Shown here: positions 31,276-37,881 of the stretch, piece by piece | How the letters are laid out: each line of letters starts with the position of its first letter | Numbering within the stretch: position 1 is the first letter of the stretch | DNA from: Welwitschia mirabilis | Lineage: Eukaryota; Gnetophyta; Gnetopsida; Welwitschiales | Direction: 5' to 3' | Assembly (NCBI GenBank): GCA_051453625.1 | Contig: JBOZIK010000001.1 | Span: 288,381,586-288,419,466, forward strand | Length of the DNA: 37,881 nt | The notes under the pieces: generated by a model | Databases searched by the model: none | What the model was told of the DNA's origin: nothing | Seen by the model: only the letters and a program-made list of their open reading frames with translations | Translations under genes and position numbers: made by a program

Positions 31276-33047
31276 TATAAGAAATTAAAATAATTATCAA
31301 ATATACAAAATTAAATGGAATACCATGAAGCTGGTAGCCTCCATTACAAGGCTACAAAAAGAAAATAAATTAGTTTATTAAATTTAAAAATAGTATAAAA
31401 AAGTTTAGATTCCACCAAATCATCAAATGTTAATGTAAGGCTATGGAAAAAAAAAATAAAATACTTGAATATTTTAGAAAATGTAAAAAGAAAGCAAACA
31501 GGTGAGGAAGTCATAGGAAAGAAACATAAGTTTTAAAAATTTGCAAAAAAAATGAAGATTCCTTAAAAATGAAAAGTAAGAAAACACTAGAAGGGACTCA
31601 AACTTGGGCCTTTGGCAAAACATCGCAACTTGGTAACTAAATATATCATGTCCCTTTTTTGACATAACTATCAATAGCTTGTCATTGATAATTCTATGGC
31701 CCTAAAATAAACACATAAGAAGAATGTTAAGACCTTGAAGGCTTAGTCATGCCTCTTTTCTATATTATACAAGTAATATATTTCAATTTAAAGTTTTGTG
31801 AGATAGATGAAGGTAAAGTTTTATAAGAATACAGATCAAACAAAACTTAGCTAAGATATCCTACCTGAAACTAATCCAAGGGACCTGAAGAGGGAAGGAA
31901 TCTTAACAAAGTCATGAGCAGACTTTTAGATTACACCCTATAAATTTAAGTATTGATTTATCAAATAGTTAGATATTATGCCAATAAGAACTAATCCACT
32001 ACACATATATTTACATAGAGAGTTAAAAATAAAAGCTAATGCAATGTATTATAAATTCTTTAGTGAAAAAGAGAGAAAGGTATCATGTTAAGTCAGATAC
32101 TTTAAAATATAACTAAATGCCAATAATTATAAGAGTATAATAATAATGTATCATATAAGTTTCAAACTTNNNNNNNNNNNNNNNNNNNNNNNNNNNNNNN
32201 NNNNNNNNNNNNNNNNNNNNNNNNNNNNNNNNNNNNNNNNNNNNNNNNNNNNNNNNNNNNNNNNNNNNNNNNNNNNNNNNNNNNNNNNNNNNNNNNNNNN
32301 NNNNNNNNNNTTAATGGAGATAAAAAGGCCATATCAATTTCAATATTATATAAACCAAATGGACATAGTCATGATACATAGGTATAGCCCTTTTAGATCT
32401 TACAAAAGAGTAATGCCTTAGAGTAAGTAAAATTTTGGATATATCTCACCTTAGATATGTTGAGGTGTAAAGTTTATAAAATATAAGTACATGTAGCTAT
32501 GAAAGAACATAGAGTTGAAAAACCCATTCTAGCAACTAGTAGCTACTAATATTCTACACTCAATCCAGTAAATGTAGGTATTCTCAGAACCTACACAATA
32601 ATGATATGAAATAAGAACTATGATTAATCATAGTTCCTAATATGATCAAAGTAGTAGAAAAAACATAGATATGAGGTCGAATCCCACATGATAAAATTTA
32701 CACCAAAAAATATTTGACTCTTTCAAAACATAATAAGATACACTAGTCATTAAGTTTTTTTTCTTATAACTAGAGATGCTCTAACTAAAAAGGTAAAAAC
32801 TAGAAAAATAAAAAAACACTCTCATGGCCTCTAAGAATCACCACATTGGGTTTTTTTATTTCTTATGGCCTACATAGATAATACTTTATCATATAAATAT
32901 ATTTAATAGAATCATCACCTTTGACTTTATATCTTGAAGTTTATCTCCATCGCTAATAAAAGCCCAATAGAGGTTTTCACTCTAAAGTTTATAAAACTGG
33001 TTCTATTGACTAGTTTTTAAAACCCCCAACTTAGGTCAAGTATTACA

Positions 33048-33850
33048 ATGATAGAAATAGCTATCAAGATATAATAATAGAAGTTTCCAATAAAGAATCA
33101 TAACAAACATAAAAAATAGTCAAGACAATGTCAAAGGGTTCCAAAAATTAGAAGAAATACAACCAAGTCACTTAATTCATATAAGCAAACAATTTTAAAC
33201 CAAGTAAGAAGCATGCATAACATAAATCACCAAGGTGTTAAGAATATAATTAAATCATGTAAGAGATAGAAATATAAAATGGATTAGACAAGAGATGCAA
33301 GGAGCAAAGGAACCATGCTTGAGATGTAAGAAGATTAGAAATCATACCTATGCTTTAAGTTATAACTTCAACTGAAATTCTTAGCTTAAAACTTATCCAG
33401 CAACAATCTAGTATAAGATGATGAAATTAGGTAAGGAAGAACTCTATTTATAGAATAAAAAGGGATAATAAGTGAACTCAATAATATTTAACGAAGATCT
33501 GATCATTAAAGACTCTAAGGACTTCAAGAAAACAACTTAGATCTCCCACCTTATTCCCACTACATACTTGGCCACTATGTAAAGATGCATAATTTAAATC
33601 CTTCTATTGATATAATCCAATTTTAATCAATAAGAAAGGTATAATGTGAGATTAAAAATCATAGATATTTAAAGAAGCATGATAAACATTTTGGCTCAAA
33701 CATTTGATACACTTAACTAAAATATATTTTATCCTTTTAACATAAGTCAATCAACCTTATATAATTAGTGATTTATATCATTTTTAATTTTTCTTGTTAG
33801 ATCTTTAGTTGCTTAATTATCAAGCCTAATAATCTAGACATAATAATTGT
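33048..33850 (-). other. Unassigned region, possible LTR piece with TATA box
   Basis: No coding. On the minus strand TTCTATAAATAGAG (around 33440-33455) is a good TATA box, followed downstream by sequence of leader-like composition. It may be part of another LTR cut by the neighbouring elements. Confidence 0.35.
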
Positions 33851-33868
33851 TCCTAGTAGTGGTGTCAA
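33851..33868 (-). other. Primer binding site of Tat/Ogre-like type
   Basis: CCTAGTAGTGGTGTCAAAA on the plus strand resembles the widespread plant CCCCGGCAGTGGCGCCAAAA, the complement of the primer site of Tat-group Ty3/gypsy elements. The differences are mostly C to T or G to A. TG follows at 33871 as an LTR edge. Confidence 0.55.
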
Positions 33869-34790
33869 AATGTTTTTTATGTTCTAGTTTTAGAAATAGT
33901 TAACCAAGATCTACATTATAGTGAAGTTCTAGTGTCATTATTTTTACAAGGATAAATCAAGATACAAAATTAAATCATGATAACACCAAATTATTTAACT
34001 TGAAAAGGGTTTAAAACAAAATGAAAATTAAGATTTTAATGAATAAAGATTATTACGATGTGAATTTATGCAATTCTTAAGACCTTTAGGTAAATCTGTA
34101 AATAATAATACTTGTAGAAAAACACACACTAATATATATAAGAGTTAACTTGACTATTGTAATTCATTGAATAAACTAGTCTTAGAATTAGAGAATTGAT
34201 TTCACAAAGTATTTTTAGTCTTTTATCTTTTAATAAATGAAAGTAAATAAATATGAAAACACAATGCAATGGTGAATGAAGATGAAATACAATGGATGAG
34301 AATGGAAATGAAATGGATTTTATTTGAATCCTAATTCTTCTATCATAAGAACTAGCTCCCTATAATTTAAATCAATTAAGAAGAATTCATTACTTATTCC
34401 TAGCCCATGTAAACTATGAGATATGCCAAATAGAATATGGAATCAATCTGGAATTAGAATAAAATAGCAATGAAAATCTAAACTAATCGAATCAATATTT
34501 ATAAAGGTTTTTCTTATGATCTAAATAAATTATAAAATTATCACTAAACTATAATCAACTTAAACTATAAAGGACATAAACACCATTGTAGAAAATAGAG
34601 TAATTAAATTAATCATGAAACTTTTACATCCACTTACAACAAAGTAATAACATCTCAATGGAGGATACTTAACCCAACACCTAGGTAATTCACTCTCTGT
34701 GGCTATTAGATGGACCTCTTATCCTTTAGTCTTCCATCATAAGGACATTAAGTACAAAAGATGGAAAACTGAAGCGAAGGAAAGGGAGGG

Positions 34791-34798
34791 TATTTATA
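34791..34798 (-). promoter_or_regulatory. TATA box of the Tat-like LTR
   Basis: TATAAATA on the minus strand, preceded on that strand by AAACTA and followed by CCCTCCC. The distance to the primer site is about 920 bases. Confidence 0.4.
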
Positions 34799-34921
34799 GT
34801 TTTACATTGAAGTTTTAGAAGATCAACCCTAGAATTTAGAGAAGAAAAATTAACATCCCAAATGGGTTACATAATCCCATTACAAAGATAATTAGTTCCT
34901 TCATAGAAATTAGCTATCATT

Positions 34922-35104
34922 CTAACTATCATAAGGACAACAATAGGGATGTAAGTTCACATCAAAAAATGGTCCGTCAGCTTTAAGCCTCGCAATCAAC
35001 TCTGTAGCCTCTATCCATGTTAGCAGTGTTGTTGTCCCGCCTATCATGGGGATGACAAAGGGAATGATAGGCTTATTAATATTTAATCTCAAAAATGGAA
35101 TCAA
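34922..35104 (-). other. Less AT-rich 60-codon open frame, unrecognised
   Basis: The minus-strand frame includes IIPFVIPMIGGTTTLL and WIEATELIARLKADGPFFD. The stretch 34970-35070 is clearly richer in G+C than the flanks and holds several CpG. I do not recognise it. It could be a conserved part of an LTR U3 or a fragment of another gene; protein coding is unproven. Confidence 0.3.
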
Positions 35105-35418
35105 TCTTCTACATGATGAATCCTCCTTCTAAAATATCAAGTATCAAAATAAGCCTAAGATGCCTTCAGATATGTTAAGAATCATATGTTTCAGTGATTA
35201 TCTTATTAGTTCTCCATAATCATCAATATTGCATTCAAACCTATACAATGTCTTATGAAAGAACTCAAAATATACCATTAAATTCCTACAAATTAGTATC
35301 ACAACATAGCCTCCTACTTATTCCTGTTAGTCTCTAACAAAATAAGTGATCAACTATATTATGAGCCAATTTAACTAAGATAAATAGCAACTAGAAAAAT
35401 GTAATTTGAGTTAAATTT

Positions 35419-36234
35419 TATCATGTAGGATCAGACATCAAAAACCAATTAACTAATATAAATAATGATATATTTATATGCCTCATAATTAAACACATCA
35501 CAATAGAATGAATAAATGTTATACACATACAAAAAATCATAAAATATAATCATGATAGCTTAGAAAATGATAATGTGTATGCATAATTCAAGATAGTAAT
35601 ACTAAAATTGATATGTAAAACTTAAGTAGTGATAACTCAAAGAATGATGCATCCAAGTTTATTAATGTATTTTACAAAGGTTAAAGTATAAGAATAATTA
35701 TAACATTTCTTTCCTTTAGATGATCTAAACATAGCTGTAAGAAAACTTTGTGAGTGTGTTACAATGCTCTTGCTANNNNNNNNNNNNNNNNNNNNNNNNN
35801 NNNNNNNNNNNNNNNNNNNNNNNNNNNNNNNNNNNNNNNNNNNNNNNNNNNNNNNNNNNNNNNNNNNNNNNNNNNTAATCATGTAGGAATATAAATCAAA
35901 AACCAATTATTTGATACAAATACTAATATTTCCCTAAGTCCCCTACTTAAGCACATCATCATAGAATGAATGAATGTCATACACATACAAGAATCATAAA
36001 ATGTAACAATGATAGCTCAGAAAGTAATAATGTATATGCATAATGTAAGACATTGATATTAAACTAATGTGATAAACTTAAGTAGTGCTAATTTCAAAAG
36101 AATAATGCATCTAATTTTATTAGTGTAATTAACAAGGGTAAAGTACAAGAGTAAATATAGCATTCTTTTTCCTTTAGATGACTTAAAACATTGTTATAAG
36201 AAAATTGTATGAGTGTGCTATTATGCTCCTGCAA
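35419..36234. repeat. Diverged direct duplication of ~360 bases around a gap
   Basis: The block 35427-35775 (from TCATGTAGGATCAG to AATGCTCTTGCTA) aligns with 35877-36234 (TCATGTAGGAAT to TATGCTCCTGCAA). They share landmarks such as AAAAACCAATTA, CATCATAGAATGAAT-like, CATACACATACAA, ATGCATAAT and CCTTTAGATGA. Identity is roughly 80%, much lower than at other gap flanks, so this seems a true old duplication with a 100-N gap (35776-35875) between the copies. Confidence 0.7.
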
Positions 36235-37881
36235 GATAAAGTTCATGAATTTTATTCAAGTGAAATGAAATCATATTCAAACAATTCATCATAGCTATGT
36301 ATCATGAAATTTCAAAACATGATCATTTTAACTTTAAAATTTTTGTTCAATATCATAGAAGAATTCTCAGTAAGGTGTCCTGTCCCTCCCACAGGTAAAG
36401 CAAGATGTCCTGAATTGCACCCAATGAAAAGGATGAGTGTCATTATAGATGTTGTGGGGATAATAGACATGGAATGACAATGATCAGAAAAGTTTTTTAG
36501 AAAGAGAGGGAAAATCAGAAAAACTTTAAAAACAAGAAATCACATGAAAAATAGCAGGAAAGTAGAGATAAAGTAAAAAGTAAAGAAATATCCTAAAAAC
36601 ATGATCATGGTGAAAAGAGACTCATGGAAAAAAGGGTATGAAATAAAAGAAAATGCACTAAGTAAAAAAAAGCAATGCTNNNNNNNNNNNNNNNNNNNNN
36701 NNNNNNNNNNNNNNNNNNNNNNNNNNNNNNNNNNNNNNNNNNNNNNNNNNNNNNNNNNNNNNNNNNNNNNNNNNNNNNNNNNNTAAAAAAACATCAACAA
36801 GAAACTACGAAATAATTAGAGCCATAATATTATGCTAAAAAAGTATGAAATGACTTTAAAATAACCAATATATAACTAAAGAAAAACAAAATAAAAATGG
36901 ATAACTAGGAATGAAAAGAATATTTCTTACTTACCCTAAATTCTAACTTAATAAATTCCCTTGGTAATAATCATTAAATTACTTGTTGAAAACTGCATGA
37001 CAATATGTAAAACTTCATGAAGTACCACTAAAATGGACAATGATTATAATGATGTCAAACATGTCTAATGTTATCAAATAATAAATGATAAGATAAAAAT
37101 CTATTAAAATAAGAACTTACAAGCTATCATATCAAAACTACACTGGAATCCAAAAAAGTAGAATAATCATGTGGACATGCTATTAATAAATAAAAATAGT
37201 CTAAAAAATAAGCAATGCCTCTAATGACACTAGTAACATTACTGATCTTGTAGCCTCTANNNNNNNNNNTGTTCTACCATAATGAGGGAATTGAAACCAC
37301 TATCAGAGGAGTAAAAACCCATATAGCATGATCAATTGAGCCCCTAGTGAAGTTCCCACAACTACCATATCACACTGCTAAAGGGCCTTCTTAAGAAAAT
37401 TTATCCCAATGTGCTTGTGGTAGGACATCATGGTGACCACATTTTTAGATTAAAGAGAATGGTATTTTTCCTTTTTCCTTTTTTCTTCAATTTATTTGTT
37501 TCTACATGATTAAGTAATTGTAAGGATAAAAGTAAAGTAATGAGATGAGTANNNNNNNNNNNNNNNNNNNNNNNNNNNNNNNNNNNNNNNNNNNNNNNNN
37601 NNNNNNNNNNNNNNNNNNNNNNNNNNNNNNNNNNNNNNNNNNNNNNNNNNNTTAAAGAGAATGGTATTTTTCCTTTTTTCTTTTTTCTTCAATTTATTTG
37701 TTTCTACATGATTAAGTAATTGTAAGGATAAAAGTGAAGTAATGAGATGAGTAATAAGTAAGAACATGCAAAAATAAATAATTACTCACATCATTGAAAG
37801 AAAATAAAAGAACCAAGACATCTTACTTTAAAATGATGTTCATAGACATATGAATGTCTTAAGATTGGATGAAGCTAATCT
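36235..37881. other. AT-rich region with nothing recognised
   Basis: No coding landmark on either strand. It has N runs at 36680-36783, 37260-37269 and 37552-37651. A slightly less AT-rich spot, GTGTCCTGTCCCTCCCACAG at 36377-36396, has a pyrimidine-rich stretch ending CAG. Frames crossing the gaps are not supported. Confidence 0.5.
37450..37753. other. Assembly gap with duplicated 102-base flanks
   Basis: 37450-37551 and 37652-37753 match at 100 of 102 bases on either side of a fixed 100-N gap. This is most simply two overlapping contig ends not merged. Confidence 0.75.

Larger units (their letters stand above)
29552..33047 (-). repeat. Probable long 5' LTR of the gypsy element
   Basis: Starts two bases from the primer site. 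On the minus strand its outer end would be TGTAATACTTGACCTAAGTTG at 33047, a start resembling chromovirus LTRs. It includes two sub-repeat arrays, the first related to the array in the LTR at 19265-21205. GAGGAGGGCATATAAA on the minus strand near 29770 matches AGGAGGGCATAAAG of that LTR. A 141-N gap lies at 32170-32310. No coding signal is seen; the frames at 31474-31674 and across the gap are not supported. The outer boundary is the weakest part of this call. Confidence 0.4.
33871..35300 (-). repeat. LTR of a Tat-like Ty3/gypsy element, minus strand
   Basis: It follows the primer site directly. The stretch CCCAACACCTAGG, then TTCACTC, GTGGCT and GACCTCTTAT at 34674-34720, and the AAGTAAATAAATATGAAAACA and AATGAA-rich part at 34240-34300, resemble the common plant LTR family that carries this primer site. 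TATTTATA at 34791-34798 is a TATA box on the minus strand. The outer end is not located; 35300 is approximate. The 60-codon minus-strand frame 34922-35104 lies in the U3 part. Confidence 0.45.

Noticed and set aside
1-37881. tRNA, rRNA, MITE or ordinary host gene
   Set aside because: I saw no tRNA-like cloverleaf, no rRNA text, no convincing short terminal inverted repeats with TA or 8-base duplications, and no exon-like host coding sequence.

Overview
This 37.9 kb window looks like nuclear intergenic heterochromatin from a flowering plant. It is strongly AT-rich, has fifteen runs of N, and holds no intact protein-coding gene, tRNA, rRNA or CRISPR array that I can see. Almost everything I can identify is decayed LTR retrotransposon: at least two Sirevirus-like Ty1/copia families, a short-LTR copia element, Ty3/gypsy elements of chromovirus type, and one LTR whose primer site resembles the Tat/Ogre group. 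Most open frames are short pieces of one pol or gag frame cut up by stops, or run through N.

Left part (1-6.2 kb). Plus-strand copia reverse transcriptase and RNase H (1-1563) run into a polypurine tract and a roughly 240 bp 3' LTR (1584-2074). Next come a short LTR-end remnant and a 1.42 kb minus-strand 3' LTR ('LTR C', 2538-3960) with its own polypurine tract, then a broken minus-strand 3' region with an acidic tail.

Element A (6191-16416, plus strand) is the most complete unit. In order it has LTR, initiator-Met-type primer site, gag with a ruined zinc knuckle and a coiled coil, protease, integrase, reverse transcriptase, RNase H, an additional ORF resembling the 'putative plant transposon protein' family, two polypurine tracts, and LTR. 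Its LTRs carry an array of a GGTTGACTAGA-like motif, and a second small cluster of that motif lies inside the element just before the extra ORF.

Element B (about 17.38-25.53 kb, minus strand) is a second Sirevirus-like element with RNase H, RT, integrase, protease, gag, primer site and 5' LTR. Its integrase is interrupted by a plus-strand chromovirus-type LTR with primer site (19265-21259). A third LTR of the same family as C and B ('LTR D', 26967-28389) follows an assembly gap. It pairs best with LTR C, so one old minus-strand element may once have spanned 2.5-28.4 kb with A and other pieces inside it.

Right part (28.4-37.9 kb). This holds a minus-strand Ty3/gypsy gag remnant, a primer site and a probable long LTR (29552-33047) with two sub-repeat arrays, then a Tat-like primer site and LTR from 33871. 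Beyond about 35.3 kb there is AT-rich non-coding sequence with a diverged ~360 bp duplication. Several fixed 100-N gaps have near-identical sequence on both sides, which points to assembly end-overlaps rather than biology.

I found no convincing new functional system. The items most worth checking are the extra ORF in element A with its possible own promoter and splice acceptor, the motif arrays in the LTRs, and the leader that is nearly identical beside two very different LTRs.
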